NCBI RefSeq assembly: GCF_014696225.1
Contig: NZ_JACJPV010000033.1
Coordinates: 1 to 43,083 of the forward strand
DNA: 43,083 nucleotides
Source: Anabaena sp. FACHB-1237
Lineage (GTDB): Bacteria; Cyanobacteriota; Cyanobacteriia; Cyanobacteriales; Nostocaceae
Reading direction: 5' to 3'
The translations under genes were made by a program, and so were the position numbers. Positions 1-9,590 of this stretch are shown one piece after another (position 1 is the stretch's first letter; every line of letters starts with the position of its first letter). The notes beneath the pieces are model-generated. The model worked only from the letters and a program-made list of their open reading frames with translations. It searched no databases and was not told the origin of the DNA.

Positions 1-371
1 CATATTGGGGGATGCCAGCAAGATGCTTGTGCTACATATTGGGGGATGCCAGCAAGATGCTTGTGCTACATATTGGGGGATGCCAGCAAGATGCTTGTGC
101 TACATATTGGGGGATGCAAGCAAGATGCTTGTGCTACATATTGGGGGATGCAAGCAAGATGCTTGTGCTACATATTGGGGATGCCAGCAAGATGCTTGTG
201 CTACATATTGGGGGATGCCAGCAAGATGCTTGTGCTACATATTGGGGATGCAAGCAAGATGCTTGTGCTACATATTGGGGGATGCAAGCAAGATGCTTGT
301 GCTACATATTGGGGATGCAAGCAAGATGCTTGTGCTACATATTGGGGGATGCAAGCAAGATGCTTGCGCTA
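1..371. repeat. 33/34-bp tandem repeat array, 11 units
   Basis: Eleven head-to-tail units run from the window edge. Each starts CATATTGGGG and ends GCTTGTGCTA. Eight units have five Gs (34 bp) and three have four Gs (33 bp). Units alternate between ATGCCAGC and ATGCAAGC. The ATGCAAGC version contains a perfect small hairpin, CAAGCA-AGA-TGCTTG. A twelfth, decayed unit (CTATTGGG) begins at 372 and supplies the stop codon of the antiporter on the other strand. Units differ only by one or two bases and have no variable spacers, so this is not a CRISPR array. It may continue upstream of the window. Confidence 0.95.
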
Positions 372-2417
372 CTATTGGGAAGAAGATGATTCTTGTTCTA
401 TTTCTGAAGTAAGATGAATTTTACCTTCGGCAAATTCTACTAATGCGTTGAGTTCATCTATTGATCCTACTACTAATAAGCGATCGCCTGTTAATAATTT
501 AGTTTGACTATCAGGATAATTAATTTCTCCCCCATCAGCACGACGAATGGCCATTAAACTCACTCCGGTAAAATAACGCATATCAATTTCTGCTAAAGTC
601 ATACCAATTAAAGGAGAATTAACTGGTAAATCATACCACCGATGATTAAGATCCTGGGTCACTTTTGCCAAATATTCGGCAATTTCTGCCTCAGTTCTTT
701 CTGGACGTAAATCTAAATAATGATCTTGTCTAATTTTCTGCATTTTCTGTTGGACAATTTCCGGTAATAACCCCACACTAGTTAATAAATGATTGGCCAT
801 TTCTAAACTAGCTTCAAATTCCGGTTGTACCACTTCTCGCGCTCCTAATTGATATAATAATTCAATGTTTTTATCTTTAGTAGCACGTACCACTAAATCC
901 AATTCTGGACATAATTCTAAGGAGCGTTTCACACATAATCTAATACTAGCAGGATCAGGTAAAGCGATCGCCATTACTTGAGCATTATTTACTCCCGCCG
1001 TTTCTAAAACATGAAGACTTACACCATTACCATATACGTAAGGGATACCTTTGTCTCGTAATTGTTGAATTTTACTTTCTGACTGATCAATTACTACTAC
1101 GGGTAAATCATATTCCTGCAATAATTTCACTACATTTTGCCCAATTTTCCCATAACCACAAACTACAATATGATTTTGTACAGGTAATTCATCAGCCACA
1201 TCCCGCACTCGATCTTCTTCTAAATACGGTTTTAACCAAGGCATAGATTCGGCTAAACTAAATAAAAATGGCACTAATCTTAACACAAAAGGAGTTAAAA
1301 TTAATGTTACTGCTGTAGTTCCCAAAATTAATAAATATATCCTGCGGGAAACTAACCCTAAACTTTGTCCTTCACTGGCTAATACAAAGGAAAATTCCCC
1401 AATTTGTGCTAAACCTAAACCCGTAATTATTGCTGTTTTCCAAGAGTAATTAAATAACTTTACTAAGGGAGTAATAATCAAAAATTTACCCACAAATACT
1501 AAAGCTACTAATCCCAATATCAAATCTAAATTCTGCCACAAAAATACAGGATCAATCAACATTCCAATGGACGCAAAAAACAAACTAGCAAATATATCTC
1601 TTAATGGTTCAACAATTGTTAAAGTTTCATCCGCATATTCCACTTCTGAAATCATTAAACCTGCTACAAATGCCCCCATTTCAATGGATAATCCTAAATA
1701 TTCTGTAAATAGGGCAATTCCTAAGCAAATAGTCACTACTCCTAATAAAAATAACTCTTTGCTTTCTGTTTTTGCTAATAATCTCAATAAAGGCGGAATT
1801 AACCAAATACCAGCAACTACCGCACCCGCAGCAAATAAACTAATTCTCAATAAAGCTGTAAAAACAGCTACACCAATTACTTCTGGTGGCTGATGTAAAG
1901 CTGGTAATATAGCTAACATTAATCCTAATGCCAAATCTTGAACGACTAAGATACCTAACATGACTTGGCCTTGAGGAGTTTCGGTTTCATTCCTTTCCAT
2001 CAAGGATTTCAGAACTACTGCGGTGGAAGATAAAGATAATATAGAACCTAAGAAAACTCCCTTAGCTGGTAAGGTGTCCCAAGCACCAATCAACCCACAG
2101 AGGATCACGGTAATGACAATGGTAAGGATAATTTGTAAACTACCACCTCCAAGAGCGATCGCTTTCACTTTTTTTAATTCCGCTAGGGAAAACTCTACAC
2201 CCAAAGCAAATAATAGGAAAGCTACCCCAAACTGGGCAAGGGTTTCCACTTGTATTATTTCTTTGATTAGTTTCAGTCCTCCAGGACCTACTACCATTCC
2301 TCCAAGTAAATATCCCAGTAATACAGGTTGTTTTAATAGTGCTGCTAAGAGTCCTCCACCAGCAGCTACAGCAAAAACCAAGACTAAATCAATTATTAGG
2401 CGAAAATCTTCTTGCAC
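372..2417 (-). CDS. KefB/KefC-type monovalent cation:proton antiporter with TrkA domains
   Basis: The 681-residue protein should exchange K+ or Na+ for protons across the membrane. Residues about 10-390 are a hydrophobic CPA2/Na_H_Exchanger domain with about a dozen membrane segments. Residues about 413-530 form a TrkA-N nucleotide-binding domain (HIVVCGYGKIGQNVV, a GxGxxG loop). Residues about 590-670 look like a TrkA-C regulatory domain. This order is typical of ligand-gated CPA2 antiporters. An in-frame TAA lies three codons upstream of the GTG at 2417, so that GTG is the earliest possible start; no strong Shine-Dalgarno is visible. The Ser/Gln-rich C-terminus runs straight into the tandem array. 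The transported ion is not evident from sequence. Confidence 0.9.
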   Translation of the reverse strand: MQEDFRLIIDLVLVFAVAAGGGLLAALLKQPVLLGYLLGGMVVGPGGLKLIKEIIQVETLAQFGVAFLLFALGVEFSLAELKKVKAIALGGGSLQIILTIVITVILCGLIGAWDTLPAKGVFLGSILSLSSTAVVLKSLMERNETETPQGQVMLGILVVQDLALGLMLAILPALHQPPEVIGVAVFTALLRISLFAAGAVVAGIWLIPPLLRLLAKTESKELFLLGVVTICLGIALFTEYLGLSIEMGAFVAGLMISEVEYADETLTIVEPLRDIFASLFFASIGMLIDPVFLWQNLDLILGLVALVFVGKFLIITPLVKLFNYSWKTAIITGLGLAQIGEFSFVLASEGQSLGLVSRRIYLLILGTTAVTLILTPFVLRLVPFLFSLAESMPWLKPYLEEDRVRDVADELPVQNHIVVCGYGKIGQNVVKLLQEYDLPVVVIDQSESKIQQLRDKGIPYVYGNGVSLHVLETAGVNNAQVMAIALPDPASIRLCVKRSLELCPELDLVVRATKDKNIELLYQLGAREVVQPEFEASLEMANHLLTSVGLLPEIVQQKMQKIRQDHYLDLRPERTEAEIAEYLAKVTQDLNHRWYDLPVNSPLIGMTLAEIDMRYFTGVSLMAIRRADGGEINYPDSQTKLLTGDRLLVVGSIDELNALVEFAEGKIHLTSEIEQESSSSQ

Positions 2418-2506
2418 GGATTTTTAGTTAAGAAATGTAAACAACTCATTTATTTAGATGATATAGGAATTTTATATATTTATCTGATCACCTTTATTCT
2501 ATATTA

Positions 2507-2571
2507 GTAGGGTGCGTCAGACATCAGAAATGTACTTATTAGCAGGATGTATTCAATCTGACGCACCCTAC
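2507..2571. repeat. dispersed palindromic element (GTAGGGTGCGTC type)
   Basis: Perfect 15-bp inverted arms, GTAGGGTGCGTCAGA at 2507-2521 and its complement at 2557-2571, enclose about 35 bp. Related elements occur near 4171, 15961, 30264, 30581 and 34360. It lies in the divergent gap between the antiporter and ccmP. Confidence 0.85.
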
Positions 2572-2651
2572 AACTATCTAGCTGTTAATGTTGTCAACTT
2601 ATAATGTAAAATACTCAAACATTACCACAATAGTAACGGGAGACTACCATC

Positions 2652-3296
2652 TTGGGTATAGAACTACGCAGTTTCGTATTTCTGGACAACCTACAACCTC
2701 AACACGCTGCATATATGGGAACAGTCGCCCAAGGCTTCTTACCCCTACCAGGAGACACCTCCCTCTGGATTGAAATATCACCAGGTATAGAAATTAACAA
2801 AATTACTGATGTTGCTCTAAAATCTGCCTCTGTGCGTCCCGGAATACAAATAGTAGAAAGACTTTATGGGCTTTTAGAAGTACATTCTGGTTCTCAAGGC
2901 GAAACCCGTGCGGCGGGAGAGGCTATATTAGCTCTTTTAGGCGTAAAGAAAAACGAATGTATTAAACCTCGTGTAATTTCTAGTCAAATTATTCGCAACA
3001 TAGACGCATATCAAACCCAATTAATTAACCGTACCCGTCGCGGCCAGCTTTTACTAGCAGGACAAACTCTCTATGTGTTAGAAGTAGAACCTGCTGCTTA
3101 TGCTGCCTTAGCCGCTAATGAAGCCGAAAAAGCCGCCCAAATCAACATTTTAGAAGTACAAGCTGTGGGTAGTTTTGGGAGATTATACTTAGGTGGAGAA
3201 GAAAGAGATATACTCGCAGGTGCAGCGGGCGCGTTAGCAGCTATTGAAAACTCACCAGGAAGAGTACCAGCAAATCAAAATAAACGTAATGAGTAA
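2652..3296 (+). CDS. ccmP: carboxysome shell protein CcmP (tandem BMC domain)
   Basis: The 214-residue protein has two bacterial-microcompartment folds in tandem. The first is about residues 1-100 and contains the phrase [18 protein letters not shown]. The second is about 105-205 and contains [20 protein letters not shown] and [14 protein letters not shown]. Length and sequence fit CcmP, the gated tandem-domain shell protein of beta-carboxysomes, thought to pass larger metabolites such as RuBP and 3-PGA. The start is TTG at 2652, preceded nine bases earlier by GGGAG; family members begin MGIELRS, as here. It lies apart from the ccmKLMN operon, as is common for ccmP. CcmO is less likely because it is longer and its BMC domains have the simple hexamer type. 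Confidence 0.85.
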   Translation: MGIELRSFVFLDNLQPQHAAYMGTVAQGFLPLPGDTSLWIEISPGIEINKITDVALKSASVRPGIQIVERLYGLLEVHSGSQGETRAAGEAILALLGVKKNECIKPRVISSQIIRNIDAYQTQLINRTRRGQLLLAGQTLYVLEVEPAAYAALAANEAEKAAQINILEVQAVGSFGRLYLGGEERDILAGAAGALAAIENSPGRVPANQNKRNE

Positions 3297-3402
3297 TTGA
3301 CAATGGATAATTGACAATTGATAATTAGTAATATTCATATTTATTAATGGTTTATTAATCCTTTTAGATAGAATTTTTCACTATTACCTATTCCCTAAAA
3401 AA

Positions 3403-4143
3403 ATGGCTAATATAGAACATCTCAAATTATTAAAATCTGGTGCAGTTAACTGGATAGAATGGAGAAATCAAAATCCACATATAGAAATTGATTTAACATC
3501 AGCTAATTTACACCTTGAAAATTTACGCGGCGCAAATCTTCAAGGTGTAAACTTCAATAAAGTAGATTTAGTAGCAGCTATTTTAGTCAGAAGTAACCTA
3601 AGTAAAGCTAATTTAACTAATGCTAATCTTGCCCAAGCTAAATTAATAGAAGCAAATTTACAAAATGCTAATTTGAGTATTGCTAATTTAACTGAAGCAA
3701 TTTTAACTCAAGCTGATTTGAGTTATGTAAATTTAATTGGTGCTAATTTGAGTCATGCAAATTTAGAAAATGCTATGATGACAGATGCTAATTTAATTGG
3801 TACAGATTTTTATAATGCTAATTTAAAATATGCTGATTTAGTTAATGCTCAATTAATTCGTAGTAATTTGAGTTTTGCTAATTTGATGGGGGCAAATTTA
3901 ATTACCGCAAATTTGAGTGAAGCTAATTTATATGAAGCTGAATTAATGACGGTGCAGTTGTATAAGGCTAATTTACATAAGGCTAATTTAACTAAGGCTC
4001 ATTTAGGTGGTGCTTATTTATATAAAGCTGATTTAAGTCAAGCAAATTTAATGAATGCTGATTTAAGTTGGGCAAACTTAAAAGGGGCTAATTTGCAAGG
4101 TGCTAATTTGCAAGGCGCGAATTTGAGAGGGGCAATTATGTAA
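3403..4143 (+). CDS. pentapeptide-repeat protein
   Basis: The 246-residue protein consists almost entirely of A(N/D)LxX pentapeptides from about residue 30 to the C-terminus (for example ANLTNANLAQAKLIEANLQN). These should fold into a right-handed quadrilateral beta-helix. The N-terminal 25 residues (a helix with NWIEWRNQNP) form a short cap seen in many cyanobacterial members. There is no signal peptide or membrane segment, so it is probably cytoplasmic. No catalytic domain is present and the function cannot be inferred; some family members mimic DNA or bind gyrase, but many cyanobacterial copies have no known role. Confidence 0.9.
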   Translation: MANIEHLKLLKSGAVNWIEWRNQNPHIEIDLTSANLHLENLRGANLQGVNFNKVDLVAAILVRSNLSKANLTNANLAQAKLIEANLQNANLSIANLTEAILTQADLSYVNLIGANLSHANLENAMMTDANLIGTDFYNANLKYADLVNAQLIRSNLSFANLMGANLITANLSEANLYEAELMTVQLYKANLHKANLTKAHLGGAYLYKADLSQANLMNADLSWANLKGANLQGANLQGANLRGAIM

Positions 4144-4170
4144 TTATATGCAATTATGTAATTATATGAT

Positions 4171-4205
4171 GTAGGGTGTATTAGAGCTTTAGCTCGTAAC
4201 GCACC
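4171..4205. repeat. small palindromic repeat 3' of the pentapeptide gene
   Basis: GTAGGGTGTATTAGAGC, then TTTA, then GCTCGTAACGCACC can fold into a hairpin with a four-base loop. It is a variant of the GTAGGGTGCGT-type repeat and is the only recognisable element in the roughly 280-base gap between the pentapeptide gene and the kinase-helicase gene. It has no T-run, so it is not a typical terminator. Confidence 0.6.
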
Positions 4206-4426
4206 GAAGGTTTTATCGTTAAGATGTCAAGATGAGACAGTTATCAGACTGGATTATACTTGGTACTTTTACGTTTGGGGTTGGTATAGCTTAGTTGTTT
4301 GATACTCCAAAGACTTATGAGTTGTTTGAGTTGGCAGTATGCTAAAATTATACTTGTAGTGTAACATAGCTTATAGTAAGTTTTTTAGTGGTTCATTTTC
4401 ATTATTGCAATCATAAAATAATCAGT

Positions 4427-7400
4427 ATGTCTAATTTAATCGGTGAAATTATTGGCAGTAAATATGATATCCTTTCCAAACTTGGACAAGGTGGTAGCGG
4501 TGTTGTGTACCTGGCGAAGAAATTAGGTACTACTGAGCGTTATGCTATTAAAACTCTTTCTACCGATGAAGATAATGCAATTAAACTTTTAGAAAGAGAA
4601 ACAGAGACCTTAAAAAGGTTTAATCATCCTAATATAGTTAAATTTATTGAACAGGGTTATGAAACCCGTCATCAACTGGTTTATTTAGTATTAGAATATT
4701 TAGATGGTCAAGATATAAAAACTTATTTTGATAGTGGCATTGATTTAAAAACAAAATTAAATATACTTAAACAAATTATTGATGCCATTAGTCATGCTCA
4801 TTCTAAAAATATTATTCACCGAGATATTAAGCCAGATAATATTAAAGTTGTGGATACTGATGAACAACCTCAAGCAAAGGTTTTAGATTTTGGTATAGCC
4901 ATTATTACAACTACTATTTTAACAAATACAATTAGAAGTTATCATACACCTTTATTTTCTGCTCCTGAACAAATTACTTTAGAGAAAGTTTCCAGAGATT
5001 CTGACGTTTATTCTCTAGGAATGACATTTTTATACTTATTGTCAACTCAAAATGATAGAATTATTTTTCAAGATGAGAGAGATAAAAACGTACTGTATCA
5101 ATCTACTCAATTATCCTTAAATGGTTGCGGTAATTTTAGTAATTTAGTAGAAATTTTAAAAAAAGCTACAGATAAAGATCGTGAAAATCGTCCTAAGCTA
5201 GATGAACTTAGAAAAGTTATTGCTAATTTTCAAGAAGAACTAACAGAATCATTTAAAGTTATTTTTAATATAACTCGCAGAGCAGAACAAGAAATTAATG
5301 ATCAACATAACTTTCAAAATAACATTTTAGCAATTAAAAATTACCTTGAGTCTTTATTCAGAGAAAATTCTAATACTTTATATATTAAAAAAAGCCGTGA
5401 TCAGCAGCAGCGTGATGAAAATAAACTAACAATTGATATTGGTTTAGAAAGTTCATCTAAATTCTATCGTGCATTTATTAATTTAGATAATCATAACTCT
5501 ACCCACATAACTGTACTACATGAAATTACCTTACCTCCTAATATACAAGAACAAATATTTGAAAATGGGTTGAATATAAAAGTAAATCCTATAATTGAGG
5601 TAGGTGCAGGTTTAAAAAGAAAATCAGATTTATCAGAACTGATTAAACAAATTTACCAAAAAGAACAGCAAATTAAAAACGAAATAGCAAATAATAAAGA
5701 TTTAGCTGCTACTTTCGAGCAATGGCAATCAGTAATTGATCTTGAAAAACAAATAATCACTGATAAAAAATCAGTGTTTGAATACAGAGAGAAATATTAT
5801 GATCAACAAAAACAAATTTTGATTTTATCATTGATAAAACCTATTTCCACTGAACAATTTGATCAAATTACATCTCCACCATTACCTGTTACTATTTCTA
5901 TTAGAAATAACTCACCTTCAATTAAACAAAAAGAAAAGCAATGTGGAATTGGAGATATTATTGATGGTGATAAATCTAGTAATGGAGAATTAGTTGAAAA
6001 GATACATATTAGTATAGGAGATTTTTGTCCTCCTGAAATTATAGAATCTATTTTAGATAAAGGAAAAATAGAAACTAATTTTAAAGCACAAGAATCTGAA
6101 ATTGATAAACGGCGTAAAGCTTTACGAGAAATTAGATATGGAGATTGTGAGAATACAACTTTATCCAAGGTAATAGCTGATCCAGCCAATGTTCAACCAA
6201 TAGAAGCTAGTTTAATTCATAATTTTTTTAATCAAGAAATAGATAATTCACAACAACAAGCAGTATCTAAAGCCTTAGCTACTGAAGATATTTTTTTAAT
6301 TCAAGGACCACCAGGTACAGGTAAAACATCTGTTATTACAGAAATAATTTTGCAAATTTTAGATAAATATCCAAATGATAAAATTTTAATTTCTTCCCAG
6401 TCTAATGTAGCCGTAGATAACGTTTTAACTAGGCTATCTCGTGTTGAAGAAAAAGAAATCATGTGTATTAGAATTGGTAGAGAAGAAAAAATCGAAGAAG
6501 ATGCTAAACAATTTGAAGTTGAAAAAGCTATTATTACCTGGCAAAATTCAATAAGAACTAAATCATTAACTTATTGGCAAGAGTATCAAGAAAATAATCA
6601 ACAAGTTCTCTCTGGAGTGAAAAAAATTGCTCACTTAGAAGATGTCAAAAGTAAATATCAACAATTACAATCAATATCTCAAAAACTAACTCAAACCATA
6701 GCTAGATTTAATTCTGAGTTGATTATACAAAAAGATAATTTAGCATCTATAGAGTTTTCTGATATTGCGTTAGAGCTAATATCTGAAAAACTGGAATTAG
6801 AACAAAAAATATTACAATCACTAGAAAAATATACTGAAAAGTTTGGGATAGAGTATCCTGAGCAAAAATATCTTTCCAAATGGATTAATGAAGAATATAA
6901 ACTATTGCAAAGTATATTAGGTGAAAACCAAGCCAACTATGAGAATTTTATTCGACTGCAAAAACTAAACAAAGAATGGAATGAAAAATTAAAAAGAAAA
7001 CAGGAAGATTTAGAATCTATTTTTATAGATAAAATTAATGTTGTTGGTGCAACCTGTTTAGGAGTAGCAAGATTTAAAGATCGTAATTTTGATTGGGTAA
7101 TTGTGGATGAAGCTGGTAGATCCACTGCACCTGAAACATTTGTACCCATGTCTAAAGGTAAAAAAATTATTTTAGTAGGTGATCATAAACAACTACCTCC
7201 TATCATTGATCAAGAATTACAGGAAAAAGCCTTAAGTGAAAAGGAAATTCACAAGAGAGTTTTGGAAACAAGTTTATTTGAATATCTCTATGAAGAACTT
7301 CCTACAACCAATAAAATAACACTGAATAATCAATATCGGATGCACCCTCATATTGGTAATTTAGTTAGTACATTATTTTATGATAATCAAGTTGCTAGTA

Positions 7401-8011
7401 ATCTGGTGAATGTTCAAGAAAAAGAACATAATCTAACACTTGATAAGTTCCATAAAAATATTTATTGGATATCTACTAGCGATGCTGGGGAAAAATCGCA
7501 AGAAAGAGAAAATGGAAAAAGTCGTAGTAATCCTTATGAAGCAAAAGTTATCAAAGCAGTTTTATCAAGGATTCAAGAAAATTGTGAATTAAATCAGTTA
7601 CAAAAGCAAGTGGGTGTTATTTCAGCTTATCGTTCACAAATTGGTATTTTAGAATCTGCGATTGCACCTAATAATAAACAATTGTGGACAAATCTACATA
7701 TCATTATTCATACAGTTGATGCTTTTCAAGGAGGTGAATGTGATATTATAATTTATGATTTAGTGAGAAGCAATAAAAATAAAAAATTAGGTTTCACTTC
7801 TGATGATCGTCGTTTAAATGTCGCTTTATCTCGTGCCAAACAACTATTAATTATAGTTGGTGATGATAACATGGCTTATCAGGGTAGAACTCCTAAAAAT
7901 ATTTCTAATCCTTTTAAACCATTAATAGAATATATAGAATATATTGATAATAGTAATTATTGTTCACGACTCGAATCTAGTGATTTTATTGAATTCACAA
8001 TTAATTCATAA
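4427..8011 (+). CDS. Ser/Thr kinase fused to UPF1-like SF1 helicase (Mokosh MkoA-like)
   Basis: From ATG 4427 the protein has 1194 residues. Residues about 10-265 are a eukaryotic-type kinase with a complete set of motifs: glycine loop GQGGSGVVY, lysine in YAIKTL, HRDIKPDN, DFG, and APE. A charged, helical linker follows. A DNA2/NAM7/UPF1-type SF1 helicase begins near residue 600, with Walker A GPPGTGKT (about 627), motif II DEAG (about 894), motif III VGDHKQLPP, NNQYRMHP, DAFQGGE, and VALSRAK. A long coiled insertion separates motifs Ia and II. A GTG at 4388 would add 13 residues, but ATG 4427 sits just before the kinase fold. The PLD nuclease gene follows 12 bases after the stop. As I recall it, this pairing is the layout of Mokosh type I defence. 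All kinase and helicase catalytic residues look intact. Confidence 0.85.
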   Translation: MSNLIGEIIGSKYDILSKLGQGGSGVVYLAKKLGTTERYAIKTLSTDEDNAIKLLERETETLKRFNHPNIVKFIEQGYETRHQLVYLVLEYLDGQDIKTYFDSGIDLKTKLNILKQIIDAISHAHSKNIIHRDIKPDNIKVVDTDEQPQAKVLDFGIAIITTTILTNTIRSYHTPLFSAPEQITLEKVSRDSDVYSLGMTFLYLLSTQNDRIIFQDERDKNVLYQSTQLSLNGCGNFSNLVEILKKATDKDRENRPKLDELRKVIANFQEELTESFKVIFNITRRAEQEINDQHNFQNNILAIKNYLESLFRENSNTLYIKKSRDQQQRDENKLTIDIGLESSSKFYRAFINLDNHNSTHITVLHEITLPPNIQEQIFENGLNIKVNPIIEVGAGLKRKSDLSELIKQIYQKEQQIKNEIANNKDLAATFEQWQSVIDLEKQIITDKKSVFEYREKYYDQQKQILILSLIKPISTEQFDQITSPPLPVTISIRNNSPSIKQKEKQCGIGDIIDGDKSSNGELVEKIHISIGDFCPPEIIESILDKGKIETNFKAQESEIDKRRKALREIRYGDCENTTLSKVIADPANVQPIEASLIHNFFNQEIDNSQQQAVSKALATEDIFLIQGPPGTGKTSVITEIILQILDKYPNDKILISSQSNVAVDNVLTRLSRVEEKEIMCIRIGREEKIEEDAKQFEVEKAIITWQNSIRTKSLTYWQEYQENNQQVLSGVKKIAHLEDVKSKYQQLQSISQKLTQTIARFNSELIIQKDNLASIEFSDIALELISEKLELEQKILQSLEKYTEKFGIEYPEQKYLSKWINEEYKLLQSILGENQANYENFIRLQKLNKEWNEKLKRKQEDLESIFIDKINVVGATCLGVARFKDRNFDWVIVDEAGRSTAPETFVPMSKGKKIILVGDHKQLPPIIDQELQEKALSEKEIHKRVLETSLFEYLYEELPTTNKITLNNQYRMHPHIGNLVSTLFYDNQVASNLVNVQEKEHNLTLDKFHKNIYWISTSDAGEKSQERENGKSRSNPYEAKVIKAVLSRIQENCELNQLQKQVGVISAYRSQIGILESAIAPNNKQLWTNLHIIIHTVDAFQGGECDIIIYDLVRSNKNKKLGFTSDDRRLNVALSRAKQLLIIVGDDNMAYQGRTPKNISNPFKPLIEYIEYIDNSNYCSRLESSDFIEFTINS

Positions 8012-8023
8012 TGGAGTAATATC

Positions 8024-9454
8024 ATGGTTAGTCAAACCAAAGACTTTGAAGAAAAAATTCGTAAACGTCACTCACTTCCTGAAGCTATAGTAATTGATTG
8101 TCAACCTATTGGCTATCCTTTTTATGTTCTAAATCTCGATCTAACATATTTGGCAAATAGAAATTTAGAATTATTAGAAGAATATATTATGAAGTGTATT
8201 GTCAATAATTTGAATAAATTAGAAGAAATTGCTGGTTTTTTAGGTATAGATAATGATATACTTGAGAGAGTATTATCAAAATTAATTTCTGATGATATAG
8301 TTATTAGAAATAATGGTTTTCAGCTAACAGAAAAAGGACAAGATGCTTTACAGCAACAAACTATCTTATCACCACTTTCAGATAGTAGAACTTTCTATTT
8401 AGATGGTTTAAGTGGAAAGTTGATAGACAACTTTTCCCTAAATAAATTTGATGTTAAAAAATACCCAAATAACTGTATTAGTAAAGTCATCAAAAAACCT
8501 AGAAAAGATAATATAGAAGATATTATTGACTATTATCAAGATATTGAGAGATATTTACAAAATTCAGTCTCTAATAAGAATGTTGAACTGATTCAGGTAA
8601 ATAAAATAGAAAAAGTATATCCTGAATGGCATGAAGTATTGTTAGTTTTGTATAAAAGTAATCCAAATGATAGTGAAATAGAATATGAAATATTTTCTAG
8701 AAATTCTATTCAAAAAGATTATCGAGAAACCATAGAAAAATTATATGGAGAGGGAAAGAAAATACTTGATCCTATTTTTCAGGATATGAAACAAGATAAT
8801 ACTTGTAATCAATCATTTACTGAGATTGTTAGTAGTATTAAAGATGAGGATGTTAAAAATGTAGAACAAATCAGTGCAAAAATTAGTTCTCTTAATGATC
8901 CTGATTCCTTCACAGATAAAAATACATCTGTCAAGGAAGAAAAGCAAAAACTGGAAAAACAACTAGAACAAATCAAAACTCAAACTAGAATCTCAGAAGT
9001 TATTCATACTACTGAACTAAGGGAATATCTTTTTAAAGCTTTAAAAGAAGCAAAAAATAGAGTAATGATTGTTTCCCCCTGGATCAAAAGTAATGTAGTT
9101 AACCGAGAATTTTTATCAACTTTAGAGGAAACATTAAAACGAAAAGTGCAAATTCATATCATATATGGTTATAAAGAAACTCCGGGAAGTATGAAAAATG
9201 ATACCTGGTCAATTAATCAGTTGGAGAATTTAGCGCACAATTATAAAAACTTAAATTTTCAAAAAACTACAAACAGTCATCGCAAGCAAATAGTTTGTGA
9301 TGATAAATTTGCGATAGTAACTAGCTTTAATTTCCTCTCCTTTAGAGCAGATCCCAACTTAACTTACAGAGATGAATTAGGAGTAGTTTTAAAGGATAAA
9401 CAAACAATTGAGGATTTATTTAATAGTGCTATAAATTTAGTTAAATTAAAATGA
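8024..9454 (+). CDS. PLD-type nuclease partner (Mokosh MkoB-like)
   Basis: The 476-residue protein starts at ATG 8024, with GGAG seven bases upstream and 12 bases after the kinase-helicase stop, so the two are co-transcribed and probably coupled. Residues about 50-110 resemble a winged helix (LEEIAGFLGIDNDILERVL, then LTEKGQDALQQ). A long middle part of unknown fold and a Lys/Glu-rich coiled stretch (about 290-325) follow. The C-terminal 140 residues are a phospholipase-D-like domain (RVMIVSPWIKS; IHIIYGY) with one HxKx4D motif, HRKQIVCD, at H419/K421/D426, and a downstream TSFNFLS. A single HKD motif implies dimerisation to form the active site. PLD enzymes in defence islands are usually nucleases; that role here is inferred from context. 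Confidence 0.8.
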   Translation: MVSQTKDFEEKIRKRHSLPEAIVIDCQPIGYPFYVLNLDLTYLANRNLELLEEYIMKCIVNNLNKLEEIAGFLGIDNDILERVLSKLISDDIVIRNNGFQLTEKGQDALQQQTILSPLSDSRTFYLDGLSGKLIDNFSLNKFDVKKYPNNCISKVIKKPRKDNIEDIIDYYQDIERYLQNSVSNKNVELIQVNKIEKVYPEWHEVLLVLYKSNPNDSEIEYEIFSRNSIQKDYRETIEKLYGEGKKILDPIFQDMKQDNTCNQSFTEIVSSIKDEDVKNVEQISAKISSLNDPDSFTDKNTSVKEEKQKLEKQLEQIKTQTRISEVIHTTELREYLFKALKEAKNRVMIVSPWIKSNVVNREFLSTLEETLKRKVQIHIIYGYKETPGSMKNDTWSINQLENLAHNYKNLNFQKTTNSHRKQIVCDDKFAIVTSFNFLSFRADPNLTYRDELGVVLKDKQTIEDLFNSAINLVKLK

Positions 9455-9590
9455 TTTCTAAATTCTATTAAAAAATCAGATTAAATAATATTAATAATTG
9501 TTGGTAATTGGTAATGGGTAATTGGTGATTGGTAAAATAATAAATCACTTATTACCAATTTTCCAATTTCCTATTACCTATGGCCAATAT

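Noticed and set aside
1..371. CRISPR array
   Set aside because: Units are contiguous and nearly identical with no unique spacers, and no cas genes are present.
5..417. Three overlapping open frames of 123-135 codons in the tandem array
   Set aside because: They arise because the 34-bp unit has no stops in any forward frame; the same peptide set cycles through all frames, with no ribosome site or domain.
4388..4426. GTG start for the kinase-helicase
   Set aside because: The 13 extra residues (MVHFHYCNHKIIS) are not kinase-like and ATG 4427 is better placed, though neither has a strong ribosome site.
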